A DNA stretch of 64,000 nucleotides from Vreelandella sp042466685 (GTDB taxonomy: Bacteria; Pseudomonadota; Gammaproteobacteria; Pseudomonadales; Halomonadaceae). A program made the translations under genes and the position numbers. Below the pieces are notes generated by a model. It was not told the DNA's origin. It worked only from the letters and a program-made list of their open reading frames with translations, and did no database searches. The stretch covers positions 4,526,001 through 4,590,000 of the forward strand of contig NZ_CP170448.1 in the NCBI RefSeq assembly GCF_042466685.1. The letters run 5' to 3'. Within the stretch, counting starts at the first letter, position 1. Each line of letters opens with the position of its first letter. Shown in pieces: positions 7,268-16,272 of this stretch.

Positions 7268-9397
7268 ATGGCGGACAACACGGGCCTGCAGTTTACCCTG
7301 ACCCTACCCGGCGTTGACGAGATCGCAGTAATTGATTTCACCCACCGTGAAGCGCTCTCCCAACCTTTCGAGCTGGCGCTTAACCTTGCCAGCCGCGATG
7401 GCAGCCTGGACGCCGCGGAGCTGCTGGATCGTGAGGCGGAACTGACTATCTGGCAGGATGGCGAACCGCTGCGCCGAGTGCACGGTATCGTCAGCGAGTT
7501 TGGTCAGGGTGACCGCGGCCATCGCCGTACCTTCTACTCGCTGGTGCTGCGCCCAGCGCTCTGGCGGCTTTCACTGCGTCAGAACTCGCGTATTTTCCAA
7601 AAGGTCGATCCGCTCACCATCATTAATACCCTGTGCGATGAGCGGGGGATTACCGATGTGGGATTTTCGGTAAACCGCGACCTAGCCGAGCGTGAGTACT
7701 GCGTCCAGTACCGTGAAACCGACCTCACCTTTATCGAGCGCCTGGCCGCCGAAGAGGGCCTGTTTTACTTCCATGAATTTGCAGAGGGTAGCCATCGGCT
7801 GATCTTCGCCGACGACCCGCAGGTACTGACCAACCTCGGCGAACGCACTTACCACAGCCGTGCAGGCGGCACCGCCCCCAGCCGCCATGTGCGCAAACTC
7901 AGCCATACCGCCCGTGTGGCGACCGCGTCCGCCACGCTGAAAGAGTACAGCTTTAAAAACCCCGCTTATGCGCAGTTGCATGACCACCTGGGGCGCGACG
8001 TAGAAGCCCATGGTCAAAACGCGGACTACGAACACTACGACTACCCTGGCCGCTATAAGCAGGACGCCTCCGGCCAACCGTTTACCCGTATTCGCCTGGA
8101 GCAGCTACGCCGCGAAGCGATGACCGCCAGCGCCGAAAGCGACCTCCCCGAACTGGCCCCCGGCCTGCGCTTTACGTTGATGGATCATGACAGCGATAGC
8201 CTGAATCGCGACTGGCAAGCCATTGAAGTGCATCACTTCGGCGAGCAACCCCAGGCGCTGGAAGAGGATGGAATGACGCACAGTGATGCGAGCGGCATGA
8301 CGCGTTATTACAACCAGGTCACTCTTATCCCCGGCGATACGCCCTGGCGCGCCACCGCCAATCCCAAACCCCGGGTCGATGGTCCCCAGGTCGCTTTTGT
8401 TGTCGGCCCCGAAGGCGAAGAGATCCACTGCGACGAACACGGCCGGGTCAAGGTACAGTTCCCCTGGGATCGCTACGCAGAACCCAACGACACCGCCAGC
8501 TGCTGGGTGCGGGTTGCCCAGGGCTGGGCAGGTGGCGGCTACGGCAGTATCGCCATTCCGCGTATTGGTCATGAAGTGATTATCTCGTTTTTAGAGGGCG
8601 ACCCCGATCAGCCGCTGGTCACCGGGCGCACCTACCACGCGGTGAATACGGCGCCTTACCCGCTGCCGGAACACAAAACCCGCACCGTCATCCGTACCCA
8701 AAGCCACAAGGCCGAAGGCTTTAACGAGCTGCGCTTTGAAGACGAAGCAGGCGAAGAGCAGATCTGGCTCCACGCCCAGAAAGACCTGGAGCTATTAACG
8801 CTTAACGACCGCACCGAAGAGATCCAGCACGACAGTCACCTCAAGGTGCATAACGACCGCATCAGCGAGATCGATAACGACGATCACCACACGGTGCATA
8901 ACAACCGCCACACCAAGGTGGATGGCGACGACCACCTGATGATCGACGGCACTCGCCATGAAAAGATTGGCAGAGCACACCTGCTGGAAGCGGGACAGGA
9001 AGTGCATCAAAAATCAGGCAGCAAAACGGTGATTGATGCCGGAGCAGAGATCACCCTCAAGGCCGGGGGCAGCTTCGTTAAGCTCGACCCCAGCGGGATT
9101 ACTATCGTTGGTGCTCAGGTCAAGTTCAACTCTGGCGGTAGCCCTGGGGTGGGGAGTGGTCAGGCGGTGTTGGATCCTTTGCGGCCCCGTGGTAGCGAAA
9201 GTGGCGTTGGCAACTATAACCAAGCATTCGTCGCTAAATGGAATGGCACGGATATACCCGCTGCCAATATGCGCTATCGCATTACTGATGCTCAAGGTGG
9301 TGTCGTTAAAGAAGGGCGCACAAACGAATTGGGAGAGACAGGGCTGACCGAAAGCGATGTACCTGGCCGCTTGCATATCGATATTTTGGGGGACTAA
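7268..9397 (+). CDS. vgrG: Type VI secretion tip protein VgrG (TssI)
   Basis: 709 residues; trimeric spike at the tip of the T6SS tube that carries effectors into neighbouring cells. An N-terminal gp27-like part (about 1-360, starting LQFTLTLPGVDEIAVIDF) is followed by the gp5 OB-fold (EIHCDEHGRVKVQFPWDR), the conserved WVRVAQGWAGGGYGS and RIGHEVIISFLEGDPD segments, and a needle made of short His/Asp-rich repeats (about 525-590). After a Gly/Ser linker near residue 638 comes an extra domain of about 60 residues (YRITDAQGGVVKEGRTNE) resembling a transthyretin-like sandwich, probably the effector dock. The start is the ATG with AAGGAG 7 nt upstream. No other T6SS structural gene is in the window, so this is an orphan tip. 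Confidence 0.93.
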   Translation: MADNTGLQFTLTLPGVDEIAVIDFTHREALSQPFELALNLASRDGSLDAAELLDREAELTIWQDGEPLRRVHGIVSEFGQGDRGHRRTFYSLVLRPALWRLSLRQNSRIFQKVDPLTIINTLCDERGITDVGFSVNRDLAEREYCVQYRETDLTFIERLAAEEGLFYFHEFAEGSHRLIFADDPQVLTNLGERTYHSRAGGTAPSRHVRKLSHTARVATASATLKEYSFKNPAYAQLHDHLGRDVEAHGQNADYEHYDYPGRYKQDASGQPFTRIRLEQLRREAMTASAESDLPELAPGLRFTLMDHDSDSLNRDWQAIEVHHFGEQPQALEEDGMTHSDASGMTRYYNQVTLIPGDTPWRATANPKPRVDGPQVAFVVGPEGEEIHCDEHGRVKVQFPWDRYAEPNDTASCWVRVAQGWAGGGYGSIAIPRIGHEVIISFLEGDPDQPLVTGRTYHAVNTAPYPLPEHKTRTVIRTQSHKAEGFNELRFEDEAGEEQIWLHAQKDLELLTLNDRTEEIQHDSHLKVHNDRISEIDNDDHHTVHNNRHTKVDGDDHLMIDGTRHEKIGRAHLLEAGQEVHQKSGSKTVIDAGAEITLKAGGSFVKLDPSGITIVGAQVKFNSGGSPGVGSGQAVLDPLRPRGSESGVGNYNQAFVAKWNGTDIPAANMRYRITDAQGGVVKEGRTNELGETGLTESDVPGRLHIDILGD

Positions 9398-9399
9398 AC

Positions 9400-10314
9400 G
9401 TGTCTACAAATGATGATGTTCTAGGTGCTGCTGATGCGGCCTATACCACTACAGACGACACACAGCCTGTCGCCGTTAATCTTCAGATTTGTAACAAGCA
9501 CGTGCCACCAGCCAACGAGGCCTTTTTAGGCAACTGTGAGTGGTATTATCGCCCTCTCCATGATGAGTTTATTGATAAAAGCGGCGTTGCAAGCTGGGAA
9601 GCTCTTAAAGCCTGGGCCACCACCTGGAACCCTTTTGATAATGTTGACGTATTCCTCCGTTTTCTGGCGAACCGTGATGAAATGATTGCACCGGATAGCG
9701 CCCATTCTCACTGGTCACGGCACGCCAATTTTATGATGCGCCATATCGGCTGTGGTCACCTGCCGCCAGATTATTACATCAGCTATGGCTACTATTATTG
9801 TTATACCTATGGGGAGCGGCTTCAACCTCGTTTAAGCGACGCTGGGAAAACGTGGCTAGAAGACGCCCGTTACTTGTTGCAGAGCCATATAGAAGATGGC
9901 CTTAAAGACAATATGAAGGGCAATGAAATCACGGTAGTCTGCCGCCGCTACCCCAACCGTACCGTGCAGATGGAAGTCACACAATATGAACTGGAGGTCG
10001 ATCCCATCACCTTCAAAACCTTTGCTTTTAATACCCATGTGCCAGCCTATCTTGATGCGGGCCTTGCTGACTTGCCGATCACTGATCTGATGCGAATTGG
10101 CACCCAGCCCAATGCTGAAGAATGGCTGGATGAGGAGACGTGGAACCAGGCTGTTGACAGCGGTATCGAGGTAGTCCGGGACAAGGCCAAAGGTGCCTGG
10201 GATGCAGTTTCGAACGCTCCGCAGGCGGTTTCTGAAGCCATCTATAACGGTGCTAGTGAAGGAGTCAGTGCTGTCGAACAGGCGCTCTCGCGCTTGATGC
10301 AGAAACTACGCTAG
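9400..10314 (+). CDS. Putative T6SS effector of unrecognised family
   Basis: 304 residues, GTG start two bases after the vgrG stop, so translation is probably coupled. I do not recognise an enzyme family. Visible features are an aromatic, His/Cys-rich core (HSHWSRHANFMMRHIGCGH, about 102-120, then a Tyr-rich run near 125-137); a helix LSDAGKTWLEDARYLLQ (145-161); a segment FAFNTHVPAYLDAGLADLP (208-226); and a C-terminal amphipathic helical tail (about 245-300) rich in Ala and Val. No GxSxG lipase motif, NlpC/P60 triad or signal peptide is seen. Position directly after VgrG and before a membrane-anchored partner argues for an effector acting in the periplasm. Base composition is visibly more AT-rich than vgrG, typical of exchanged cargo. 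It could instead be an adaptor. Confidence 0.55.
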   Translation: MSTNDDVLGAADAAYTTTDDTQPVAVNLQICNKHVPPANEAFLGNCEWYYRPLHDEFIDKSGVASWEALKAWATTWNPFDNVDVFLRFLANRDEMIAPDSAHSHWSRHANFMMRHIGCGHLPPDYYISYGYYYCYTYGERLQPRLSDAGKTWLEDARYLLQSHIEDGLKDNMKGNEITVVCRRYPNRTVQMEVTQYELEVDPITFKTFAFNTHVPAYLDAGLADLPITDLMRIGTQPNAEEWLDEETWNQAVDSGIEVVRDKAKGAWDAVSNAPQAVSEAIYNGASEGVSAVEQALSRLMQKLR

Positions 10315-10322
10315 GAGCAACT

Positions 10323-11519
10323 ATGCAACGATCTCGTTGGGCAATAGCAACTGTGGTCATTTTGGTAGCAGGGTACGTAATAGGGAGTGGCGGTATGTGG
10401 GAGCGTGTTAGTAACGATTTTATGAAGGAAGACACTCCCTACGGGCCAGGGGATTTTCGGATGCGCAATGAGCAAATCTTGTCAATGAAGCTCACAAACC
10501 CAGAAATAACATTTAAGCCACGAGAAGAGCGTAGCGATCCCAACAGGGCAGAACCTACAGAAGCGTGGATGGGTAATGTCAGTGAAAGAGCCAATCGCCG
10601 CACGGTACGCATCCTTAGTGGCTCGCTTGAGCAAGGCGTTGAACGGCGCTTTGAGGAGCCTGCTCAACAGGCCGACTGGTGGCTCTCCCCTGATTGGAAT
10701 ACCCTCTACCTCGCAACAGGGTGGATGGACTATCACATGAATCCTGCACCAGGCGAGCGCTACACGCCGCAACTCACCCAGCTATTTAAATCTACCGACC
10801 AAGGCGAGTCCTGGGAAAAATTACGTTGGCCCGAAGATCAAAATATTTCGACATTTCGGTTTCTTGATGCTCAGCGAGGCTATCTGATTGGCTGGGGACC
10901 ACACGTATGGCGTACCGAGGATGGCGGTGAACACTGGGAAGAGATTCCTGTGCCAGCGGAATCGCGTGATCCGGAAAACGAAAGAAAGCGTTTCGATTTA
11001 GTCGCCCTCGGTCAGGATAACGTGCTGCGTATGGCGTTCTTCGATCAAGCGCGAGGCGAAAGCGTTATCTACGCACTGCCGTGGGGAGAAACCGAGCCAC
11101 GCTTTGAAGTAGCGGTAGGCGATTACGGTGTAAACGATATTGCCGCGAATGAGCAAGGTGAGGTCTACATTCTCGCCCGTAAAGGAAGGCCCACCTCCTT
11201 AATGCCCAAAGAGCAGTTGGTACATCACCCTACTTCGATCTGGCACTGGAATGGTGATCAACTCACTGAGCTGCATGAGTTCGACAGTGATCTGGTAGGC
11301 TATGCCCTCTATATCACGCCGGAAGAAGGATTGTTGTTTGATGGCGTTAACGAAGGCAGCCTGCTGGGCAAAGACGTGACTGCGGTTAGCTACGATGGCG
11401 GCGCTGACTGGCGGATAGAGGATGAAGGCCGTAGCGCCCAAGGGGGCTACTACGACACCCGCACGGGCGAACGCTGGCGGGTAGCAGGCTATTCACTCTA
11501 TCGGCGCGAGATTCCCTAA
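10323..11519 (+). CDS. Putative T6SS immunity protein, membrane-anchored with Asp-box repeats
   Basis: 398 residues, starting 8 bp after the putative effector (GGAGCA ribosome site). One N-terminal membrane anchor (about 6-23) is followed by a region with three Asp-box (BNR-type) hairpins, STDQGESW (157), RTEDGGEHW (197) and SYDGGADW (356), which mark beta-propeller folds. It would therefore be tethered to the inner membrane facing the periplasm. Some T6SS immunity proteins (Tli-type) have this architecture, and the gene order vgrG-effector-immunity fits; specific binding to the upstream protein is inferred. A strong bidirectional terminator follows, closing the three-gene unit. Alternative: a general periplasmic beta-propeller of other function. 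Confidence 0.55.
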   Translation: MQRSRWAIATVVILVAGYVIGSGGMWERVSNDFMKEDTPYGPGDFRMRNEQILSMKLTNPEITFKPREERSDPNRAEPTEAWMGNVSERANRRTVRILSGSLEQGVERRFEEPAQQADWWLSPDWNTLYLATGWMDYHMNPAPGERYTPQLTQLFKSTDQGESWEKLRWPEDQNISTFRFLDAQRGYLIGWGPHVWRTEDGGEHWEEIPVPAESRDPENERKRFDLVALGQDNVLRMAFFDQARGESVIYALPWGETEPRFEVAVGDYGVNDIAANEQGEVYILARKGRPTSLMPKEQLVHHPTSIWHWNGDQLTELHEFDSDLVGYALYITPEEGLLFDGVNEGSLLGKDVTAVSYDGGADWRIEDEGRSAQGGYYDTRTGERWRVAGYSLYRREIP

Positions 11520-11593
11520 AGCGTGCAGCACTGTGGTAGCGGCAACCACGGCTTTCTGGCAAACTTCATCAATACTCTGAAGAAAAGCAGACT

Positions 11594-11623
11594 AAAACGG
11601 CCCCTACAATGAGGGGCCGTTTT
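11594..11623. terminator. Strong bidirectional terminator
   Basis: Perfect 12-bp stem AAAACGGCCCCT / AGGGGCCGTTTT with a 6-nt loop, giving a T-run on both strands. It separates the VgrG cargo operon from the convergent serA gene. Confidence 0.9.
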
Positions 11624-11642
11624 GTACCGCTGACGCTACGTT

Positions 11643-12887
11643 TTAGCTATTCTGCGCCGAATAAAGAGCGCGAATCTTCAGCGTATGCTCCACCTGTTTT
11701 AATGCTTCCAGCGCCTGAGGGCCGTAAGCTTTATCTACGTCAATGACCACATAGCCGACTTTTTCATTGGTTTGCAGGTACTGACCGGAGATGTTGATGT
11801 CATTTTCAGACAACACGCGGTTGATCTGCGACAGCACACCCGGCACGTTGTCGTGAATGTGCAGCAGACGGTGCTTATCCGGGTGAGCGGGCAGCGCGAC
11901 TTCAGGGAAGTTGACCGAGGTCACGGTGGTGCCGTTATCGGAGTAAGTGATCAGTTTTTCTGACACTTCGATACCGATGTTCTCCTGAGCTTCCAGAGTA
12001 GAGCCACCGATATGCGGGGTCAGAATCACATTCTCCAAGCCACGTAGCGGGCTCTCAAACTCTTCGTCGTTGCCTTTTGGCTCGACCGGGAAGACGTCGA
12101 CCGCCGCGCCGTTGAGATTGCCCGCTTTAAGCGCTTCGGCCAGCGGTTCGATTTCAACGACGCTACCCCGGGAGGCGTTGATAAAGATTGCGCCAGGCTT
12201 CATGGCAGCAATCTCTTTGGCGCCGATCATCCAGCGGGTAGAGGCCAGATCAGGCACGTGCAGACTGATCACATCGGCGCGACCCAGCAGCTCTTCCAAG
12301 TTAGCCACCTGGCTTGCATTACCCATACCCAGTTTGGCGATGACATCATAGTAAATGACGTTAAAGCCCAGCGATTCGGCCAGTACCGAAAGCTGTGCAC
12401 CGATGCTGCCGTAGCCCACGATGCCCAGGGTTTTACCCCGTGCTTCATGGGAGTTCTTCGCTGACTTCAGCCAGCCTCCCTGGTGGGCGCGGGCGTTTTT
12501 CTCAGGGATTCCGCGCAGCAGCATAATCGCTTCTGCCAGCACCAGCTCGGCCACCGAACGGGTATTGGAGTAAGGTGCGTTAAATACCGCGATGCCGCGA
12601 GCAAGGGCGGCAGTCAGATCAACCTGATTGGTGCCAATACAGAAACAGCCAACGCCGACCAGTTTTTCAGCCGCTTCGAACACTCGCTCAGTTAGCTGGG
12701 TGCGGGAGCGAATACCGATGAAGTGAACATCGCGGATCTTGTCGATCAGCGCGTCTTCATCAAGGGATGTAGGCAGATGCTCGATATTTTCATAACCGGC
12801 GTTGTGAAAATTGTCCACCGCACTTTGGTGGACGCCCTCGAGTAGCAGGATCTTGATCTTGCTCTTGTCCAGGGACGTTTTGGCCAT
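11643..12887 (-). CDS. serA: D-3-phosphoglycerate dehydrogenase
   Basis: 414 residues; oxidises 3-phosphoglycerate with NAD+ in the first committed step of serine biosynthesis. The order is the N-terminal substrate domain, the Rossmann domain with GIVGYGSIGAQ, the catalytic Arg (VISLHVP / INASRGSVV) and the His-Glu pair (LTPHIGGSTLEAQENIG), and a C-terminal ACT domain (about 340-412, HIHDNVPGVLSQINRVL) that binds serine for feedback inhibition. The start at MAKTSLDK was chosen to match E. coli SerA; an upstream in-frame ATG 10 codons earlier has no ribosome site. Monocistronic. Confidence 0.95.
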   Translation of the reverse strand: MAKTSLDKSKIKILLLEGVHQSAVDNFHNAGYENIEHLPTSLDEDALIDKIRDVHFIGIRSRTQLTERVFEAAEKLVGVGCFCIGTNQVDLTAALARGIAVFNAPYSNTRSVAELVLAEAIMLLRGIPEKNARAHQGGWLKSAKNSHEARGKTLGIVGYGSIGAQLSVLAESLGFNVIYYDVIAKLGMGNASQVANLEELLGRADVISLHVPDLASTRWMIGAKEIAAMKPGAIFINASRGSVVEIEPLAEALKAGNLNGAAVDVFPVEPKGNDEEFESPLRGLENVILTPHIGGSTLEAQENIGIEVSEKLITYSDNGTTVTSVNFPEVALPAHPDKHRLLHIHDNVPGVLSQINRVLSENDINISGQYLQTNEKVGYVVIDVDKAYGPQALEALKQVEHTLKIRALYSAQNS

Positions 12888-13134
12888 GGCTGAATCAACC
12901 TCTATGGTCGGCGGCATGCGCCGTGTATCGGTTCACGGGAGGCGCATATCGTAGCACAACCCGCACCGTTCAGGCCGGGTGCGAATGATGAAAAGTCTGC
13001 GTGCAGACGATGAATAGATCGCAAGTCCCGCAACAAGCTGCACTGAAGAGGGCAGACGCCGCCCCCCAGCCTCGGTGTATACTGTGGGCTTATTTCAGCT
13101 TATTTAAAAACATACCGGTTTGTAGGCACCCCCA

Positions 13135-13425
13135 ATGAGCGACACGACACCACCCCCGCAGGACTTTGCCGCGACGGTTGAGCAACTCGAATCTATCGTT
13201 GAACGTCTTGAGTCAGGCGAGCTCTCATTGGAAGATGCACTGACCGCGTTTGAACAGGGCGTGCGGCTAACCCGCGATGCCCAGCAGCGCCTGGATAGCG
13301 CCGAACTTAAAGTGCGGGCGCTAAGTGAAGACAGCGAAGGGCGCTTAAATGTAGCGCCCTTCGCTGGCCCCGACGACCCCAAGGATGCGGCCGAGGATGA
13401 GAGCAAGGAGACGCCCCCATGGTAG
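13135..13425 (+). CDS. xseB: Exodeoxyribonuclease VII small subunit
   Basis: 96 residues; partner of XseA in degrading single-stranded DNA to short oligonucleotides. The family core is FAATVEQLESIVERLESGELSLEDAL (about 10-36) followed by a second helix FEQGVRLTRDAQQRLDSAELKV, forming the helical hairpin of XseB. The C-terminal acidic tail is variable. Its end overlaps the start of ispA, the standard xseB-ispA-dxs arrangement of gammaproteobacteria; xseA is not in the window. Confidence 0.93.
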   Translation: MSDTTPPPQDFAATVEQLESIVERLESGELSLEDALTAFEQGVRLTRDAQQRLDSAELKVRALSEDSEGRLNVAPFAGPDDPKDAAEDESKETPPW

Positions 13426-14312
13426 CCATGCAGCCTAGCCAGCTTGCCACCCTGCGCCAAACCAGCAATGCCCGCGTAGACGCTACGCTAGCGGCACTGT
13501 TTGATAGCCGCCCAGCGGTAGCGCCAAGGCTTGAAGCCGCCATGCGCCATGGCCTGCTGGCCGGTGGCAAACGCCTGCGCCCACTGCTGGTGTATATGGC
13601 CGGTCACGCGCTAGGTGCTGAAGAGAGCGCTCTGGACGCCCCTGCCGCGGCCATCGAGTTAATTCACGCCTACTCGTTGATCCATGATGATTTACCCGCC
13701 ATGGATGACGACGACCTGCGTCGTGGTCAGCCCACGGTGCATAAAGCCTTTGATGAAGCGAGCGCGATTCTGGCCGGCGACGCCTTGCAGGCGCTGGCGT
13801 TTGAAGTACTGGCAAGCAACGCTCATCCACGGCTGGGCCATCTGGTGCACACCCTGGCTTCCGCCTCTGGACGTGATGGCATGGTGGCGGGGCAGGCGCT
13901 GGATTTAGACGCCGTCGGCGGCCACCCGGACGTCGATGCCCTGGCCCATATGCATGCGCATAAAACGGGCGCCCTTATTGTTGCCGCTGTGCGCTTGGGC
14001 GGTCTGGTTGCCGTTGAAGACTCCGACCCCCGTCTAACGGCGCTGACTCGCTACGCCCGCGCCATTGGGCTAGCCTTTCAGATTCACGACGACATCCTGG
14101 ATGTGACCGGCGATACCGTTACCCTAGGCAAAACGTCAGGCGCCGATGCCGCACGCGCCAAGCCCACCTACCCCAGCCTGCTGGGGTTAGAAGGTGCTCA
14201 ACGCAAAGCGCACAGTCTGATTGACGAGGCCATTGCCGCGCTCGCCCCACTGGGCGAACGTGCTGCACCGCTGGCCGACTTAGCCCACTATATGATCGAG
14301 CGCGACCACTAA
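13419..14312 (+). CDS. ispA: Farnesyl diphosphate synthase (polyprenyl synthetase)
   Basis: 297 residues; condenses IPP with DMAPP and GPP to make farnesyl diphosphate, precursor of undecaprenyl phosphate and quinone side chains. The first Asp-rich motif is DDLPAMDDDDLRRG (about 88-101) and the second DDILDVTGD (about 225-233); the GGKRLRP substrate site is near residue 50. The ATG at 13419 overlaps the xseB stop; a second in-frame ATG three codons later is an alternative start. dxs follows 2 bp downstream, so the operon couples isoprenoid precursor and prenyl synthesis. Confidence 0.94.
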   Translation: MVAMQPSQLATLRQTSNARVDATLAALFDSRPAVAPRLEAAMRHGLLAGGKRLRPLLVYMAGHALGAEESALDAPAAAIELIHAYSLIHDDLPAMDDDDLRRGQPTVHKAFDEASAILAGDALQALAFEVLASNAHPRLGHLVHTLASASGRDGMVAGQALDLDAVGGHPDVDALAHMHAHKTGALIVAAVRLGGLVAVEDSDPRLTALTRYARAIGLAFQIHDDILDVTGDTVTLGKTSGADAARAKPTYPSLLGLEGAQRKAHSLIDEAIAALAPLGERAAPLADLAHYMIERDH

Positions 14313-14314
14313 AG

Positions 14315-16240
14315 ATGCCCATGAAGCTGTTCGACGAAATCCCCCGCGAGCGCCCAACGACGCCGCTGCTCGACTCCTTTGAGCACCCCGCCGCGCTGCG
14401 GGCCATGAACGCCAAGCAACTCGCCCAACTGGCCGACGAGCTGCGCGCCTACCTGCTCTATAGCGTGGGTGTATCCGGCGGCCACTTTGGCGCCGGGCTC
14501 GGCGTGGTCGAGCTGAGCGTTGCGCTACACCACGCCTTCCATACGCCCCACGACCGTCTCGTCTGGGATGTTGGCCATCAGGCTTACCCGCATAAGATTC
14601 TCACCGGACGCCGGGAGATGATGCTGAGTATTCGCCAGCACGGCGGCTTGGCGGCGTTTCCCCGCCGCGCTGAGTCCGAGTACGACACCTTTGGCGTCGG
14701 CCACTCCAGCACGTCGATTTCAGCGGCGCTGGGGATGGCGCTGGCAGCCAAGGCACAGGGCGATAAGCGCCGTGTGTGCGCCATTATTGGCGACGGTGCG
14801 CTCACCGCTGGCATGGCCTTTGAAGCCCTGGCCCATGCGGGCCACGTAGATGCCAACCTGCTAGTGATTCTCAACGACAACGAGATGTCGATTTCCGAGA
14901 ACGTCGGCGGCATGGCGACCTACCTAGCCCGTGTGCTCTCCAGCAAGCCGTACTTGAAAATACGCGAAGAGAGCAAAAAAGTGCTTTCGCACCTGCCCGG
15001 CGCACTGGAGCTGGCCCGGCGCACTGAAGAGCATATGAAAGGGATGGTCAGCCCCGCCACGCTGTTTGAAGAGATGGGCTTTAACTACGTTGGCCCCATT
15101 GATGGCCATGACCTGGACGCGCTCACCCAGACGCTTGAAAACCTGCGCGACCTGGACGGCCCCCAGTTTCTGCATATCAAAACAGTCAAAGGCAAAGGCT
15201 TTCTGCCCGCCGAAGCGGATCAGATTGGCTACCACGCCATTACCAAGCTGGAGAAGCCCAGCACATTAGCCAATACGACGGCGACCAAGAAACCGGTGGT
15301 GCCCCCCCCCCCGGCCAAGAAAAAGTACTGCAACGTGTTCAGCGACTGGCTCTGCGATATGGCAGACGCTGACCCGCGCCTGATGGGCATTACCCCCGCC
15401 ATGCGCGAAGGCTCCGACCTGATTCGCTTCTCAAAAGAGTACCCAGAGCGCTATTTTGATGTAGCGATTGCCGAGCAGCACGCAGTCACCCTGGCTGCGG
15501 GTATGGCCTGCGAAGGCATGAAACCGGTGGTCGCGATCTACTCCACCTTTCTGCAGCGCGGCTATGACCAGTTGATTCACGACGTCGCGGTGCAGAATCT
15601 GGATGTTACCTTCGCCATTGATCGCGCGGGCTTGGTGGGCGAAGACGGCCCCACGCATCACGGCAGTATGGATCTCTCTTTCCTGCGCTGTGTGCCCGGC
15701 ATGGTGATTCTGGCACCGGCGGATGAAGCCGAGTGCCGCGCCATGTTGAGTGCCGCCTATCACCACCCCGGCCCCGCCGCTGTGCGCTACCCCCGCGGCA
15801 CCGGCCCAGGTGTGGAGATTCCCGCGCACCTTGAGCCACTGCCCATAGGTAAAGCGGAAGTACGCCGCCATGCCGCCAACGACGGGGTGCGTATTGCACT
15901 ACTCGCCTTTGGCAGCCTCAATAGCGCCGCCGCTGAAGTCGCCGAACGACTCAATGCGACCCACATCAATATGCGCTCTATCAAACCGCTGGATCGCGAT
16001 GCGGTGCTCCACGCCGCCGACGAGCACGAACTGCTGGTGACCCTGGAGGAGAACGTGGTTGCCGGTGGTGCAGGCAGCGCTGTCAATGAACTACTCCACG
16101 CCGAAGGCGTTCAGGTGGAAGTGCTCAACCTCGGTTTACCGGACGCTTTTGTGGAGCACGGCACACCGGCGCAACTGCTTGCCGACTGCCAGCTGGATAG
16201 CGATGGTATTGAGCAGGCTATTCGCGCCCGACTTCCGTAA
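14315..16240 (+). CDS. dxs: 1-deoxy-D-xylulose-5-phosphate synthase
   Basis: 641 residues; thiamine diphosphate enzyme joining pyruvate and glyceraldehyde 3-phosphate, first step of the MEP isoprenoid pathway. The TPP motif GDGALTAGMAFEAL lies near residue 165, the catalytic histidine segment VWDVGHQAYPHK near 82, and the pyrimidine-binding AEQHAVTLAAGMA with its Glu near 386. Transketolase C-terminal domain from about 500. An unusual low-complexity linker between domains (ATKKPVVPPPPAKKK, about 324-338) is encoded by a run of 11 C residues (15302-15312). Third gene of the xseB-ispA-dxs operon. Confidence 0.95.
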   Translation: MPMKLFDEIPRERPTTPLLDSFEHPAALRAMNAKQLAQLADELRAYLLYSVGVSGGHFGAGLGVVELSVALHHAFHTPHDRLVWDVGHQAYPHKILTGRREMMLSIRQHGGLAAFPRRAESEYDTFGVGHSSTSISAALGMALAAKAQGDKRRVCAIIGDGALTAGMAFEALAHAGHVDANLLVILNDNEMSISENVGGMATYLARVLSSKPYLKIREESKKVLSHLPGALELARRTEEHMKGMVSPATLFEEMGFNYVGPIDGHDLDALTQTLENLRDLDGPQFLHIKTVKGKGFLPAEADQIGYHAITKLEKPSTLANTTATKKPVVPPPPAKKKYCNVFSDWLCDMADADPRLMGITPAMREGSDLIRFSKEYPERYFDVAIAEQHAVTLAAGMACEGMKPVVAIYSTFLQRGYDQLIHDVAVQNLDVTFAIDRAGLVGEDGPTHHGSMDLSFLRCVPGMVILAPADEAECRAMLSAAYHHPGPAAVRYPRGTGPGVEIPAHLEPLPIGKAEVRRHAANDGVRIALLAFGSLNSAAAEVAERLNATHINMRSIKPLDRDAVLHAADEHELLVTLEENVVAGGAGSAVNELLHAEGVQVEVLNLGLPDAFVEHGTPAQLLADCQLDSDGIEQAIRARLP

Positions 16241-16272
16241 GCCATTACTTTCACATTACTTTTGAGACCAAC

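Noticed and set aside
11643..12917. Longer SerA start ten codons upstream
   Set aside because: No ribosome site and no agreement with the usual MAK-type N-terminus of SerA.
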